A stretch of DNA of 64,000 bases from Desulfuromonadaceae bacterium (GCA_028683855.1 JAQUHA010000020.1:1-64000), one strand, 5' to 3'; positions 45,533 to 55,944 are shown, numbered from the stretch's first letter. The notes: generated by a model not told the origin, from the letters alone. A program made the numbers and translations.

Positions 45533-45940
45533 ATGAACATGAAGCGATTCATTGCAATGATGATGGTATCGGCTCTTTTCGGACTTTTTGCCGCGCCGCT
45601 TATGGCGGCGGATGATGCTGCAGGGGTTCTGCCTGCTACTATGGATAAATACAAGAGTGTAAGGGATAAGGTCGCCGCGCTGACCGGTACTGAAACAGCC
45701 AGGCTGGCCCCTGAGGTTGTGGCAGAGGCTGAAAAGAGTGTTGCCGCCGCGCAGGAGGGTCTGAAATCCGGCAGTGATAAGGCAACACATGAAGCGGTCG
45801 AAAAGGCACTGCTGCAGATTGAGTATGCAAAAGTCCTTGCGCTGGAGCGTACAGAAGAGGCAAAAACCGCTGCAGTAAAAGAGGAGCTTAAAAAGGCTGA
45901 ACAGCGTCTTAACGACATTCTTTCCGGTAAGGGGGAGTAG
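45533..45940 (+). CDS. Small exported helical protein, DUF4398-like
   Basis: 135 residues from the ATG at 45533; the GTG at 45524 is probably part of the ribosome site AGGGGGTGA. Signal peptide MKRFIAMMMVSALFGLFAAPLMAA. The mature part is almost all helix with the pattern APEVVAEAEKSVAAAQEGL, ALLQIEYAKVLALERTEEAKTAAV, resembling DUF4398 helical bundles that usually sit beside OmpA proteins. No enzymatic motif is seen. The next gene, an OmpA family protein, starts four bases after its stop, which supports a shared cell-envelope function. Confidence 0.75.
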   Translation: MNMKRFIAMMMVSALFGLFAAPLMAADDAAGVLPATMDKYKSVRDKVAALTGTETARLAPEVVAEAEKSVAAAQEGLKSGSDKATHEAVEKALLQIEYAKVLALERTEEAKTAAVKEELKKAEQRLNDILSGKGE

Positions 45941-45943
45941 AGT

Positions 45944-47134
45944 ATGAAAATTATAAGGATAGTTTTCTTATTGTCGTTAGTATCTCTTGTTTATATTTCC
46001 GCAGTGTTTGCCGAGGTGCAGGCTCCTGAGTTTATGGTGAAAGCCCAGTCTCTTGTAGCAGATGTAAATACAAAGGCTGCCGGATTGAGCGAGTTTTCTG
46101 ATGCGGTTCTGATCGGGCAGAATTACCTGCGTCGCGCTGAGACAGAGTATAAAAACAATCTCAGTTGGGGGCAGCTTGATGTGAAAGCCGAGTCTACTGT
46201 GCGTTACTATGCTGATATGGCTGCGCTGCAGGCGTCAATTGTTCTGTCGCAGATCGGAAAGATAGATCAGGAGAAGGAGCAGTTGAGGCTTGGCGGATTG
46301 ATCAAGGAGCAGCAGGCTAAAATCAAGGTGTTTGATGACAAGGTTGCCGCTATAGCTTCACTTAATGTTCAGCTTTTGGAGAACAAAAAACAGCTGGAAG
46401 AGAGAGCTGCTGAAAATAAAAATCTTGTAGCGGCAAAGAAGGTGGAAGCGGATCAGCTGAACGCCGGAATTGCAGCTCGCGACAGGGAGCTGGAGGTCAG
46501 AAAATCGGCGTTGGCGACGGCGGAATCCAGGATTGAAGCTCTGACTGCCGAAGTTGCTTCAAAACAGCGCGATATTTCTGCGCTTGAATTGAAACTGGTA
46601 AACAGCGGGAAGAGTCTGGATGCTGCAAAAGTTGAAGCGGTAAGATTGAACAGCGAACTTAAATCTCTCTCTGCCCGGAACAGTGCCGTCGTAACTCAGA
46701 GTCAGGAGGAGATTCAGGCTTTAAAAAGATCGCAGGAGTTTGTTGCGGATGCCGGACAGATTGGCGGAACAATTAAATCCGGTACTGACAATATGACGGT
46801 TATCTTTTTGCGCTCTGCTCTCTTTATAGCGCCTAAAAATAAATCAGTAAGCCCCGAAGGTGAGAAAAAACTGCAGCTGGTTCTGGATCTGCTTAATAAA
46901 TATCCGGAATTCAATGTCAAGATAAGCGTTCATGGTTTCGGTACTCCGTCAAAGAATGAAAATGCTGCCGCAACCGAACGTATGGCTAAGCTTGTTCATG
47001 CTTACCTTATTGAAAAGGGTGGGCTTGTTTCTGACAGAGTTGAAGCCTCCGGTGCCGGTACAGCCGAGCCTCTCTACGCAAAAAACAATAGTGAAGGAAA
47101 TAAGAGGGTTGAGTTTGCCTTTGTGAAGAAGTAG
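45944..47134 (+). CDS. OmpA family protein with long periplasmic coiled coil
   Basis: 396 residues: signal peptide (ending AVFAEV), helical region, a coiled coil (about residues 110-265: EQQAKIKVFDDKVAAIASL, LENKKQLEERAAENKNL, SRIEALTAEVASKQRDISA) and a C-terminal OmpA-like domain from about 285 (LFIAPKNKSVSPEGEKKLQLVLDLL, VHGFGTPSKNENAAATERM, ASGAGTAEPLYAKNNSEGNKRVEF). The domain carries the peptidoglycan-binding pattern of the OmpA/MotB type, although the usual TD...N..LS..RA segment is altered (NENAAATERM). Probably links the envelope to peptidoglycan. It is paired with the preceding helical protein. Confidence 0.85.
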   Translation: MKIIRIVFLLSLVSLVYISAVFAEVQAPEFMVKAQSLVADVNTKAAGLSEFSDAVLIGQNYLRRAETEYKNNLSWGQLDVKAESTVRYYADMAALQASIVLSQIGKIDQEKEQLRLGGLIKEQQAKIKVFDDKVAAIASLNVQLLENKKQLEERAAENKNLVAAKKVEADQLNAGIAARDRELEVRKSALATAESRIEALTAEVASKQRDISALELKLVNSGKSLDAAKVEAVRLNSELKSLSARNSAVVTQSQEEIQALKRSQEFVADAGQIGGTIKSGTDNMTVIFLRSALFIAPKNKSVSPEGEKKLQLVLDLLNKYPEFNVKISVHGFGTPSKNENAAATERMAKLVHAYLIEKGGLVSDRVEASGAGTAEPLYAKNNSEGNKRVEFAFVKK

Positions 47135-47193
47135 ATGGTGGGTAGATGGATGATAAGACAAATATCAACAATTACGACAGGATAAACATTATT

Positions 47194-50184
47194 ATGGCTA
47201 ACAGAATAGAAGTGAAGCTGAAGGGCGGAGTTCGGGATGCCCGTGGCGAGAGGATTAAACGGGAGATGGAGCATTTTTTCCATATTGCCGTAAATAACGT
47301 AAGTACAATTGATGTCTATACGCTTGACGCGGAGCTTAGTGAAGCTGAGCTTGCTCTGGCAGCCGCCGGCCCGTTCAGTGATCAGGTTATACAGGATTGG
47401 AGCATCGGTGCTCCGCTTGCTTCTGATTTTGATTTTGCCGTTGAGGTCGGGTTTCGCCCCGGCGTGACTGACAATGTCGGGCGCACCGCAAGGGAGGCTG
47501 TTACTTATCTTACAGGGCGTCCATTTGCCGAAGGGGAGGGGGCTTACTATTCGGTTCAATACCTTTTTAAAGGGGAGCTGTCTCTCTCTGATGTTGAGAG
47601 GATTGCCACCGGTCTGCTATGTAACAAGCTGATCCAGCGTTACAGTATCCTTTCAGCTGCAGATTTTAAGGCACAGGGGGGATTTCCGGTATATCTGCCG
47701 AAAGTCAGCTCCGAATCAAAGGTTGAAGTGCGTGAGATCAACCTTGAAGTTTCCGATGATGAATTAATGCAGATCAGTAAGGATGGCGTACTTGCGCTGA
47801 CTCTTGATGAGATGAAAATTATACAGACTCATTACAGGGATACAGCGGTTGTTGCAGAACGGGGTAAATTAGGGCTTGGTGCGAAGCCGACTGATGTGGA
47901 GCTGGAGTGTCTGGCGCAGACCTGGTCGGAGCACTGCAAGCATAAGATATTTGCCGGTACTGTGCATTATGAGGATGAGCATGGTAACAAGCAGGAGATA
48001 AAATCACTTTTCAAATCTTTTATTCAGAGAACCACTAAGGATGTTCGTGAGCGGATGGGTGATAAAGATTTCTGCCTCTCTGTTTTCAAGGACAATGCCG
48101 GTGTAATTAAGTTCAATGATAAACACTCTCTTGTTTTTAAGGTTGAAACCCACAACTCCCCATCAGCTCTTGACCCTTACGGCGGAGCGCTCACCGGAAT
48201 TGTCGGAGTGAACCGTGACCCGTTCGGTACAGGGCAGGGTGCCAAGTTGATATTTAATACCGATGTATTCTGTTTTGCCGATCCGTTTTATGCCAAGCCT
48301 CTCCCTTCAAGGCTGCTCCATCCGCGCCGCATTTACGAAGGTGTGGTTGAGGGGGTTGAACATGGCGGAAATAAAAGCGGTATTCCGACAGTAAACGGCT
48401 CTCTTGTTTTTGACGAGCGGTTCTGCGGTAAGCCTCTCGTATTCTGCGGTACGGCAGGACTAATGCCTGTTGAAGTAAATGGTCTGCCGGGGCACGATAA
48501 ATCGATCAAGCCCGGAGATCTCATTGTAATGACCGGTGGCAGGATTGGGAAAGACGGAATCCACGGGGCTACTTTTTCATCTGAGGAGCTTAACGAAAAC
48601 TCTCCGGTGACTGCTGTTCAGATAGGTGATCCGATTACTCAGAAGAGGATGTTCGATTTTCTTATCCGCGCCCGCGACAAGGGGATGTACCGTTTTATTA
48701 CCGATAACGGAGCCGGCGGTTTGTCTTCTTCAATAGGTGAAATGGCGGGTGAGTGCGGCGGCTGCCGAATGGATCTTGCGAAAGCACCTCTTAAATATCC
48801 GGGGCTTAATCCGTGGGAAATTCTTATCTCTGAGGCGCAGGAGCGGATGAGTCTTGCAGTTCCGCCTGAGAGTATAGAGGAGTTTCTCTCAATGGCGGAG
48901 CGCTTTGGTGTGGAGGCAACCGTACTTGGTGAGTTTACCGACAACGGTGTTTTCCATATTCTGTATGAAGATAAAACCGTAGCCTGGCTGCCGATGGAGT
49001 TCATGCACGAGGGGCTGCCGCCGATGCAGCTCCCTGCAAAGTGGATCCCTCCGGTGAATGAAGAGCCGGAACTTATTGCCAAAGAGAGCTATACGGATGA
49101 TTTGAAAAAGCTGCTTTCGGCGCTGAACATCTGCTCAAAAGAGTCTGTTGTGCGCCGTTATGATCACGAAGTTCAGGGAGGTTCTGTAATAAAGCCTTTC
49201 AGCGGTATTACCAACGACGGACCTTCAGATGCTGCTGTGGTTCGCCCGATTCTCGATTCATTTGAGGGTGTTGTGACAGCTCACGGCATCTGTCCCCGTT
49301 ATTCCGATATCGATACCTACGACATGACCGCCAACGCGGTTGATGAGGCGATGCGTAATTATGTCGCAGTCGGCGGCTCGCTTGAGTTGGTGGCGGGGCT
49401 TGATAACTTCTGCTGGTGCGACCCTGTGCAGTCAGAAAAAACGCCGGACGGCGCTTACAAAATGGCTCAGCTGGTCCGTTCCAATCAGGCGCTGTATGAC
49501 ATCTGCATGGAGTACAACCTTCCGCTGATCTCCGGAAAAGATTCCATGAAGAACGACTTTTATGACGGCACAACAAAAATATCTATTCCCCCGACACTCC
49601 TTTTCTCGGTAATAGGCAAAATTGAAGATGCCCGTAAAGCTGTTACAATGGATGTAAAGCGTCCCGGTGACATCGTATATCTGCTTGGAAAAACTTCCGA
49701 TGAACTTGGCGGATCTGAATATCTCGCACTTTCCGGAATGACCGGTAACAGAGTGCCAAAGGTGAATGCCGCCAAAGCCTACAAACGATATCAGGCTTAT
49801 CATCAGGCTGTTAATGCAGGTTCAGTTGCATCCTGTCACGATCTTTCAGACGGCGGGCTTGCAGTTGCTGCGGCTGAATCGGCATTTGCCGGTGGCTTTG
49901 GTATGAAAATAGATCTTTCAAAGGTTCTGTGGCAGGGGGCTCCAGCGGCAAAAAGCGACTGTACGCTGCTCTTCTCGGAGTCTGCTTCCCGTCATCTGGT
50001 GACTGTGCACCCAGAACAGCGTGATCAGTTTGAAGCGATAATGAGCGGCAACTGTTTCGCTTCTATCGGTGTTGTAACGGAAGAGCAGGAGCTTTCAATT
50101 ACAGGTTTGACCACCGCTCCTGTCATCGCTGCAGATCTATCTGAATTGAAAGAGGCATGGCAGCAGACACTCCGTGATCTGTAG
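47194..50184 (+). CDS. purL: Phosphoribosylformylglycinamidine synthase, long PurL without glutaminase domain
   Basis: 996 residues from the ATG at 47194; an upstream ATG at 47146 would add 16 residues that do not look conserved. It contains an N-terminal PurS-like part (NRIEVKLKGGVRDARGERIKREMEHFF), a linker with TQTWSEHCKHKIF-like QTWSEHCKHKIF, FKVETHNSPSALDPYGGALTGIVGVNRD, DNGAGGLSSSIGEMAGECGG, and a second half with VQGGSVIKPFSG, SGKDSMKNDF and SCHDLSDGGLAVAAAESAF. The C-terminal glutaminase present in the 1300-residue gamma-proteobacterial enzyme is missing and is supplied by the separate purQ downstream. It converts FGAR to FGAM. Confidence 0.95.
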   Translation: MANRIEVKLKGGVRDARGERIKREMEHFFHIAVNNVSTIDVYTLDAELSEAELALAAAGPFSDQVIQDWSIGAPLASDFDFAVEVGFRPGVTDNVGRTAREAVTYLTGRPFAEGEGAYYSVQYLFKGELSLSDVERIATGLLCNKLIQRYSILSAADFKAQGGFPVYLPKVSSESKVEVREINLEVSDDELMQISKDGVLALTLDEMKIIQTHYRDTAVVAERGKLGLGAKPTDVELECLAQTWSEHCKHKIFAGTVHYEDEHGNKQEIKSLFKSFIQRTTKDVRERMGDKDFCLSVFKDNAGVIKFNDKHSLVFKVETHNSPSALDPYGGALTGIVGVNRDPFGTGQGAKLIFNTDVFCFADPFYAKPLPSRLLHPRRIYEGVVEGVEHGGNKSGIPTVNGSLVFDERFCGKPLVFCGTAGLMPVEVNGLPGHDKSIKPGDLIVMTGGRIGKDGIHGATFSSEELNENSPVTAVQIGDPITQKRMFDFLIRARDKGMYRFITDNGAGGLSSSIGEMAGECGGCRMDLAKAPLKYPGLNPWEILISEAQERMSLAVPPESIEEFLSMAERFGVEATVLGEFTDNGVFHILYEDKTVAWLPMEFMHEGLPPMQLPAKWIPPVNEEPELIAKESYTDDLKKLLSALNICSKESVVRRYDHEVQGGSVIKPFSGITNDGPSDAAVVRPILDSFEGVVTAHGICPRYSDIDTYDMTANAVDEAMRNYVAVGGSLELVAGLDNFCWCDPVQSEKTPDGAYKMAQLVRSNQALYDICMEYNLPLISGKDSMKNDFYDGTTKISIPPTLLFSVIGKIEDARKAVTMDVKRPGDIVYLLGKTSDELGGSEYLALSGMTGNRVPKVNAAKAYKRYQAYHQAVNAGSVASCHDLSDGGLAVAAAESAFAGGFGMKIDLSKVLWQGAPAAKSDCTLLFSESASRHLVTVHPEQRDQFEAIMSGNCFASIGVVTEEQELSITGLTTAPVIAADLSELKEAWQQTLRDL

Positions 50185-50218
50185 CAGATGAATCAACAAC
50201 CAATACCTGCTTTATATC

Positions 50219-50248
50219 TGCCGAAGGCTGAAGTTATAGTCTTCGGCA
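50219..50248 (+). terminator. Hairpin after purL
   Basis: TGCCGAAGGCT (50219-50229) pairs with AGTCTTCGGCA (50238-50248) with one G-T pair and an 8-base loop. No long T run follows (CTCTTCTG), so it may only partly stop transcription before recQ. Confidence 0.55.
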
Positions 50249-50348
50249 CTCTTCTGATTGGGGTAATTCACAAGACAGACCATCTCCATAAGCTCTTACA
50301 GAGCCGGCTTAATTCTGTTCAAATGCGGATGATAAGCAGAAAACTCCA

Positions 50349-52145
50349 ATGACCTCAACCATTCACCACACACTAAAAACAATCTTTGGTTTCAACGAAT
50401 TCCGTCATCCGCAGCAGGAGGTGATAGAGAGAGTTACAGCCGGTGAAGATGTCTTTCTGGTTATGCCTACCGGTGGGGGTAAATCCCTCTGCTATCAGGT
50501 TCCAGCTCTGCATCGTGACGGAGTGGCTATTGTGGTTTCGCCCCTGATTGCTCTGATGAAAGATCAGGTTGACGCGCTGGAAGCCAATGGTGTGAAGGCT
50601 GCCTGCCTTAATTCTTCTCTTGCGCCGGCTGAAGTCGGGCGTGTTTACCAACGGTTGGATACCTGCAATCTTGATCTCCTCTACGTTGCTCCGGAACGTC
50701 TTATGATGGCTGATTTTCTGGAACGGCTCGGTTCGCTGAAACTTTCCCTCTTTGCAATTGATGAAGCTCACTGCATCTCACAGTGGGGGCATGATTTTCG
50801 CCCGGAGTACATCCGGCTTGGTCGCTTGCGGGAGATGTTTCCAGCTGTTCCGATTGTCGCTATGACTGCTACTGCAGACCCTGAGACCCGTCAGGATATT
50901 ATCAAGCAGCTCGGAATTTCCGATGCGCGGATTTTTGTAGCAGGTTTTGATCGCCCTAATATCACCTATACCGTTGTTCCCAAACAGAAGCCGCTTGTCC
51001 AGTTGACTTCTTTCCTCGCCGGACGTCGGGATGAAGCGGGTATCATTTATGCGTTGAGCCGAAAACGGGTAGAGCAGATTGCAGAGCGTCTTCAGGAAGC
51101 CGGATTCTCTGCAGCTTCATATCATGCCGGTCTGCCGGATAATGAGCGCAGGCGGGTGCAGGACGCTTTCCGTAAAGATAATATCCGTATTGTGGTTGCT
51201 ACAGTGGCTTTTGGTATGGGGATAGATAAGCCGAATGTCCGTTTTGTTGTGCATTACGATATGCCGAAAAGTGTGGAGAGTTATTATCAGGAAACTGGTA
51301 GAGCCGGACGGGACGGCTTGCCCAGTGAGGCGTTGATGCTGTTTGGTATGGGCGATGTGATGACAGCCCGTTCTCTGGTTGAAAACAGCGATAATCCCGA
51401 GCGGGTAAGGATAGAGCTGCAAAAGTTGAATGCAATGGTAAGTTATGCCGAGGCGCTGACCTGTCGTCGTCGTGCGTTGTTGGCATACTTTGGTGATCGT
51501 GAACAGAATGATTGCGGTAATTGCGATATCTGTAACGATCCCCCTCAACGATTTGATGCTTCGGAGCAGGCAAAAAAAGCCCTTTCCTGTGTTTATAGGG
51601 TCGGCGAGCGTTTCGGAATGATGCATATTATTGAGGTGCTGCGCGGGAGCAAAAGTCAGCGTATTTTATCACTTCAGCATGATAAACTCTCAACCTACGG
51701 AATCGGTTCCGGTACATCTTCGGTTGATTGGGAAAATATTTTTCGCCAACTTATTCATCTCGGGTATCTGGCGCAGGATTTTAGCAGTTTCGGTGTCTTG
51801 AAACTTACGCCTGCTGCTCGTCCGGTGTTGAAGGGTGAAACATCGGTAGTACTCGGCAGGCCGCGCGATGCGGTGCAGACGGTTGAAAAGGGCAAAAAAC
51901 GTATCAGAGGGGGGCGTGATTATGATCAGGCTCTATTTGATCTGCTCCGCGCAACCCGCAAAGATATCGCTGATAATGCCGGTGTACCGCCATTTGTCAT
52001 ATTCTCAGATGCTACTCTTGCCGAGATGGCGCGCAACAAACCGACTCATTCTCGTGAGATGCTTCAGATCAGCGGTGTCGGTGAACATAAACTGCGTCAG
52101 TACGGGCATATATTTATGGAGGCTGTCTCCGGCTATTGTCGATAA
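50349..52145 (+). CDS. recQ: ATP-dependent DNA helicase RecQ
   Basis: 598 residues. Helicase core: Walker A MPTGGGKSLCYQVPAL, DEAH box FAIDEAHCISQWGHDFRPEY, TATADPETRQDI, IIYALSRKRVEQIAE, ATVAFGMGIDKPNVRFVVHYDMPKSVESYYQETGRAGRDG. The RQC zinc site is CRRRALLAYFGDREQNDCGNCDIC. A C-terminal HRDC domain starts near residue 520 (FDLLRATRKDIADNAGVPPFVIFSDATLAEMA). It unwinds DNA in recombinational repair. It lies between purL and purQ, separating two subunits of one enzyme. The ribosome site is weak. Confidence 0.98.
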   Translation: MTSTIHHTLKTIFGFNEFRHPQQEVIERVTAGEDVFLVMPTGGGKSLCYQVPALHRDGVAIVVSPLIALMKDQVDALEANGVKAACLNSSLAPAEVGRVYQRLDTCNLDLLYVAPERLMMADFLERLGSLKLSLFAIDEAHCISQWGHDFRPEYIRLGRLREMFPAVPIVAMTATADPETRQDIIKQLGISDARIFVAGFDRPNITYTVVPKQKPLVQLTSFLAGRRDEAGIIYALSRKRVEQIAERLQEAGFSAASYHAGLPDNERRRVQDAFRKDNIRIVVATVAFGMGIDKPNVRFVVHYDMPKSVESYYQETGRAGRDGLPSEALMLFGMGDVMTARSLVENSDNPERVRIELQKLNAMVSYAEALTCRRRALLAYFGDREQNDCGNCDICNDPPQRFDASEQAKKALSCVYRVGERFGMMHIIEVLRGSKSQRILSLQHDKLSTYGIGSGTSSVDWENIFRQLIHLGYLAQDFSSFGVLKLTPAARPVLKGETSVVLGRPRDAVQTVEKGKKRIRGGRDYDQALFDLLRATRKDIADNAGVPPFVIFSDATLAEMARNKPTHSREMLQISGVGEHKLRQYGHIFMEAVSGYCR

Positions 52146-52372
52146 ACCGAAAAACAAATTCATAAGATTGCTGCTGACATACCGATTATACTGCTATGTT
52201 TTATGCTTTTTTAAGAAATACACGTTCCCAGTTAAAAATTGATTGATGTAAATGCAGATTAGGTTGTTTTTGTTGCTTGTAGGTGTGGCGATTACTTTTA
52301 AATTCTGCTACCATTCACCCTTTAAAATTTCCAGATTGCTTTAAAAGGGATATTTCCGATAACGAGGTTCTG

Positions 52373-53200
52373 ATGAAACAGGCACGCGCAATAGTTATAA
52401 CCGGTAACGGCACCAACTGCGAAATGGAGGCGGCACACGCCTGCAGACTTGGTGGTTTTGATGAAGCTGTGATCGCCCATATAGCTGATATTCTCTCTGG
52501 AGAAATCAGACTGGATGACTTTCATTTTCTAAATCTGACCGGCGGATTTTTGGATGGAGATGATCTTGGGAGCGCTAAGGCTCAGGCTAACCGTCTGAAA
52601 AACGCAACTGTTAACGGCAGCGTTGAGAAACTGGTCGAACAGTTCACCAGATTTATCAATGATGGCAAGCTGATATTGGGGGTCTGCAACGGTTTTCAGC
52701 TGATGGTAAAGATGGGAATGCTTCCTGCTCTGAACGGCGATTATCTTGATCAGACGACAACTCTTACCCATAACGATTGCGGGCGGTTTCAGGATCGGTG
52801 GTGCTATCTGAAGTGCGATACCGCATCTCCGAGTGTATTTACAAAAGGGATAGAAAAGGGGATTTATCTGCCGGTACGTCATGGTGAAGGTAAGTTTCTC
52901 TGCGACTCCGCTGATACGCTGGAACAGATAGAAGCAAGACATCTCTCAGTTTTCAAATATTCTGACGCCGCCTATGAAATACCCACTATGGAATTTCCTG
53001 CAAATCCTAACGGCTCTACCAATGCGATTGCTGCGCTGTGTGATCCGACAGGGCGACTTATGGGCCTTATGCCGCATCCGGAGGCGTTTGTTCATTATAC
53101 CCAGCACCCGCGATGGACACGTGAACAGTTGCCGGAAGAGGGTGACGGCCTGATTCTTTACAAAAATGCAGCGGAGTATGTTAGACAAAATACTATCTGA
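52373..53200 (+). CDS. purQ: Phosphoribosylformylglycinamidine synthase glutaminase subunit
   Basis: 275 residues from the ATG at 52373. Class I glutaminase: GNGTNCEMEAAHACRLGGFDEAV, NLTGGFLDGDDLGSAKAQANRL, the nucleophile Cys105 in ILGVCNGFQLMVKMG, and LMPHPEAFVHYTQHP with the His and Glu. It is larger than the 220-230 residue Bacillus PurQ and closer to the glutaminase domain of large PurL. It supplies ammonia to the upstream PurL. No gene is seen in the 227-base gap before it, which probably contains its promoter. Confidence 0.93.
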   Translation: MKQARAIVITGNGTNCEMEAAHACRLGGFDEAVIAHIADILSGEIRLDDFHFLNLTGGFLDGDDLGSAKAQANRLKNATVNGSVEKLVEQFTRFINDGKLILGVCNGFQLMVKMGMLPALNGDYLDQTTTLTHNDCGRFQDRWCYLKCDTASPSVFTKGIEKGIYLPVRHGEGKFLCDSADTLEQIEARHLSVFKYSDAAYEIPTMEFPANPNGSTNAIAALCDPTGRLMGLMPHPEAFVHYTQHPRWTREQLPEEGDGLILYKNAAEYVRQNTI

Positions 53201-53222
53201 TGAAGAGCGGAGCTTTTAATTT

Positions 53223-54650
53223 ATGAAACTTTCACGTCCTCAGGAAGAGTGCGGCGTTTTTGGCATTTACAACCACTCTGAAGCATCAAATCTGACCTAC
53301 CTTGGTCTTTATGCGCTACAGCATCGCGGACAGGAGAGCTGCGGAATAGTTTCCTCCGACGGTGTGTCAATGCACGCCCATAAACGGATGGGGCTGGTTG
53401 CCGATGTTTTCAGCAATCCTGATGTTTTTAAAAAACTGCCGGGTCGCGCCGCCATAGGTCATGTGAGATATTCCACAGCCGGTGCATCGGTGGAGAAAAA
53501 TGTTCAGCCTATTCTGGTCGATTATTCACGCGGCTCTATTGCGGTGGCGCACAACGGCAACCTGGTTAACGCTCAGATTCTGAAGGCAGAGCTGGAGGCG
53601 TACGGGTCTATCTTCCAGACGACAATGGACACGGAAATAATAATCCATCTGCTGGCTACTCATAAGGCTAACTCGTTGGAAGATCGTATTGTGGAGACCC
53701 TCAAGCGTATTCAGGGGGCTTACTGTCTCCTCTTTCTGACGGAGACACGTATGATTGCCGTGCGTGATCCGAACGGATTCCGCCCTTTATGTCTTGGAAA
53801 ACTTGGTGATGCGTGGGTAGTGGCTTCCGAAAGCTGTGCGCTCGATCTTATTGAGGCTCAGTTCGTCCGTGAGATTGAACCCGGCGAGATGATCGTATGC
53901 ACCAAAGACGGTGAGGTTAAGTCGCTCTTCCCGTTCAAGAAGATTGAGCCAACACCATGTATTTTTGAATTTGTCTACTTTGCCCGTCCGGACTCAACTA
54001 TTTTCGGCAGGAATGTTTATCTGGCACGAAAAGAGCTGGGAAGACAGCTGGCGCGTGAGTATCCCGTTGAAGCCGATGTGGTTATTGCCGTGCCGGACTC
54101 GGGCGTACCTGCCGCTATGGGTTATGCCGAGGAGTCAGGAATTCCGTTTGAACTCGGTCTGATAAGGAATCATTACGTTGGAAGAACTTTTATCGAGCCG
54201 GCGCAGTCTATCCGCCATTTCGGGGTAAAGATAAAACTTAATCCTGTGCGTGAGTTGCTGAAGGGTAAAAGGGTGGTGGTGATTGACGATTCTATCGTGC
54301 GTGGAACAACTTCGCGCAAGATAGTTAAAATGGTACGTCAGGCAGGGGCTAAAGAGGTGCATTTACGCATATCATCCCCACCGACCAGTTTCCCCTGCTA
54401 CTACGGCATTGATACTCCAAACCGTAAAGAGCTGATTTCTTCATCACACACTATTGACGAAATATGTCGCTATGTTACTGCCGATTCACTTGGATATCTC
54501 TCCGAGGGTGGGCTGATATCCTCTATCGGACATGGTAACACGGATTTCTGCAAAGCCTGTTTTGCCGGTACTTATCCGGTTGCATTCCCCAAACCTGTTG
54601 AGAGTAAACAGAAGGGACTATTTGAAGAGGAGATGAATGGACATGAGTGA
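53223..54650 (+). CDS. purF: Amidophosphoribosyltransferase, Fe-S type
   Basis: 475 residues. A nine-residue propeptide precedes the N-terminal nucleophile Cys10 ([12 protein letters not shown]); the class II glutaminase core has [14 protein letters not shown] and [11 protein letters not shown]. The phosphoribosyltransferase half has the PRPP motif [16 protein letters not shown]. Cys residues in [27 protein letters not shown] and DFCKACFAG match the four ligands of the [4Fe-4S] cluster found in Bacillus-type PurF, so the enzyme is expected to be oxygen sensitive. It commits PRPP to purine synthesis. It overlaps pyrE by 14 bases. Confidence 0.97.
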   Translation: MKLSRPQEECGVFGIYNHSEASNLTYLGLYALQHRGQESCGIVSSDGVSMHAHKRMGLVADVFSNPDVFKKLPGRAAIGHVRYSTAGASVEKNVQPILVDYSRGSIAVAHNGNLVNAQILKAELEAYGSIFQTTMDTEIIIHLLATHKANSLEDRIVETLKRIQGAYCLLFLTETRMIAVRDPNGFRPLCLGKLGDAWVVASESCALDLIEAQFVREIEPGEMIVCTKDGEVKSLFPFKKIEPTPCIFEFVYFARPDSTIFGRNVYLARKELGRQLAREYPVEADVVIAVPDSGVPAAMGYAEESGIPFELGLIRNHYVGRTFIEPAQSIRHFGVKIKLNPVRELLKGKRVVVIDDSIVRGTTSRKIVKMVRQAGAKEVHLRISSPPTSFPCYYGIDTPNRKELISSSHTIDEICRYVTADSLGYLSEGGLISSIGHGNTDFCKACFAGTYPVAFPKPVESKQKGLFEEEMNGHE

Positions 54651-55191
54651 TCGCGAACAGCTTAAAAAAATCATCCTGGAACTATCTTACGAAAAAAGAC
54701 TTGTTACCCTTGCTTCCGGACGTCAGAGCGACTTCTATTTTGACGGCAAGCAGACCACGCTTCACGCCGAAGGTGGCTTTCTGGTCGGCAAACTGTTTTA
54801 TGATGCCATAAAAGACGTTGAAGGTGTTCAGGCGGTTGGCGGTATAACGCTTGGTGCAGACCCTATCGCTACTGCAACTTCAATTGCAGCGCATCTGGAT
54901 GGAAAGAGTATGCACGCTTTTATCATCCGAAAAGAGCCGAAAGGTCACGGTACAGGTCAGTGGCTTGAAGGGCGCAAAAACCTCCCTGCCGGGACAAGAG
55001 TTGTAATTGTGGAAGACGTTGTTACAACAGGCGGTTCATCAATGAAGGCTGTGCGTCGTGCAGAAGAAGAGGGGTTGGTTGTACTCGGTATTGTTACCCT
55101 GGTTGATAGAGAAGAGGGGGGGCGCGAAAATATTGAGGCAGAGGGATACTGGCTGAAGGCGCTGTTCGTTAAATCGGAACTTGTAGCCTGA
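54637..55191 (+). CDS. pyrE: Orotate phosphoribosyltransferase
   Basis: 184 residues. [23 protein letters not shown] binds the substrate, [15 protein letters not shown] and the PRPP motif [18 protein letters not shown] are complete. It joins orotate and PRPP to form orotidine monophosphate in pyrimidine synthesis. The start could be ATG 54637 or 54643. It overlaps purF by 14 bases and its stop overlaps the tlyA start by one base (TGATG). Confidence 0.97.
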   Translation: MDMSDREQLKKIILELSYEKRLVTLASGRQSDFYFDGKQTTLHAEGGFLVGKLFYDAIKDVEGVQAVGGITLGADPIATATSIAAHLDGKSMHAFIIRKEPKGHGTGQWLEGRKNLPAGTRVVIVEDVVTTGGSSMKAVRRAEEEGLVVLGIVTLVDREEGGRENIEAEGYWLKALFVKSELVA

Positions 55192-55928
55192 TGGCTGAAA
55201 AGGTTCGCCTTGACAAACTGCTGATAACAAGAGGCCTGGTTTCTTCCCTTTGGAAGGCTCAGGCCTTAATTATGGCTGGTGATGTTGTTGTTGGTGATCA
55301 TACCGTTGATAAGGCTGGTCAACAGATTTCTCTCAATGCGGAGATTCGGCTTAAGGGGGAGAATCTCCCTTACGTCAGTCGTGGCGGGCTTAAACTGCAG
55401 CGGGCTTTGGAAAAATTCAGTTTAGATGTGCAGGGGGTTGTTGCTGTGGATGTAGGCTCTTCGACCGGAGGCTTTACAGATTGTCTCCTGCAGGCTGGTG
55501 CTTCAAAAGTATTTGCAATTGATGTCGGTTATGGTCAGCTTGCATGGAAGCTGCAGCAGGACCCGCGTGTTGTAAGCATGGAACGGACTAATATTCGTAA
55601 GGTAACTCCGGATCAGCTTGGTGATTTACCGGAACTGGCAGTCATAGACGCATCATTCATTTCTCTGGCGAAGGTTCTGCCGGCAACTCTAAAGCTGCTT
55701 CAGCCCGGTGGACGGATAATTGCTCTTATCAAACCTCAATTTGAGGTTGAGAAGGGTGAGGTCGGGAAGGGTGGTGTTGTGCGGGATCCGACTTCTCACG
55801 AAAGAGTTATCGAAGATGTTAAAAGTACCGCTAATGATCTTGGACTGATAACTGTTGATTTGTGTGAATCTCCGATTACAGGTGCGGACGGTAATCGTGA
55901 ATTTCTGATTTTACTGCAACTGCCATAG
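55191..55928 (+). CDS. tlyA: TlyA family rRNA (cytidine-2'-O) methyltransferase
   Basis: 245 residues: an N-terminal S4 RNA-binding domain (VRLDKLLITRGLVSSLWKAQALIMAGDVVV) and an FtsJ-like methyltransferase (VVAVDVGSSTGGFTDCLLQAGASKVFAIDVGYGQLAWKL, AVIDASFISLAKVLP, IALIKPQFEVEKGEVGKGGVVRD). TlyA proteins 2'-O-methylate rRNA cytidines; some also have haemolysin-like activity reported. It overlaps pyrE by one base and precedes the HIT gene by 16 bases. Confidence 0.95.
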   Translation: MAEKVRLDKLLITRGLVSSLWKAQALIMAGDVVVGDHTVDKAGQQISLNAEIRLKGENLPYVSRGGLKLQRALEKFSLDVQGVVAVDVGSSTGGFTDCLLQAGASKVFAIDVGYGQLAWKLQQDPRVVSMERTNIRKVTPDQLGDLPELAVIDASFISLAKVLPATLKLLQPGGRIIALIKPQFEVEKGEVGKGGVVRDPTSHERVIEDVKSTANDLGLITVDLCESPITGADGNREFLILLQLP

Positions 55929-55944
55929 TTATAAGGGGGTAAAA

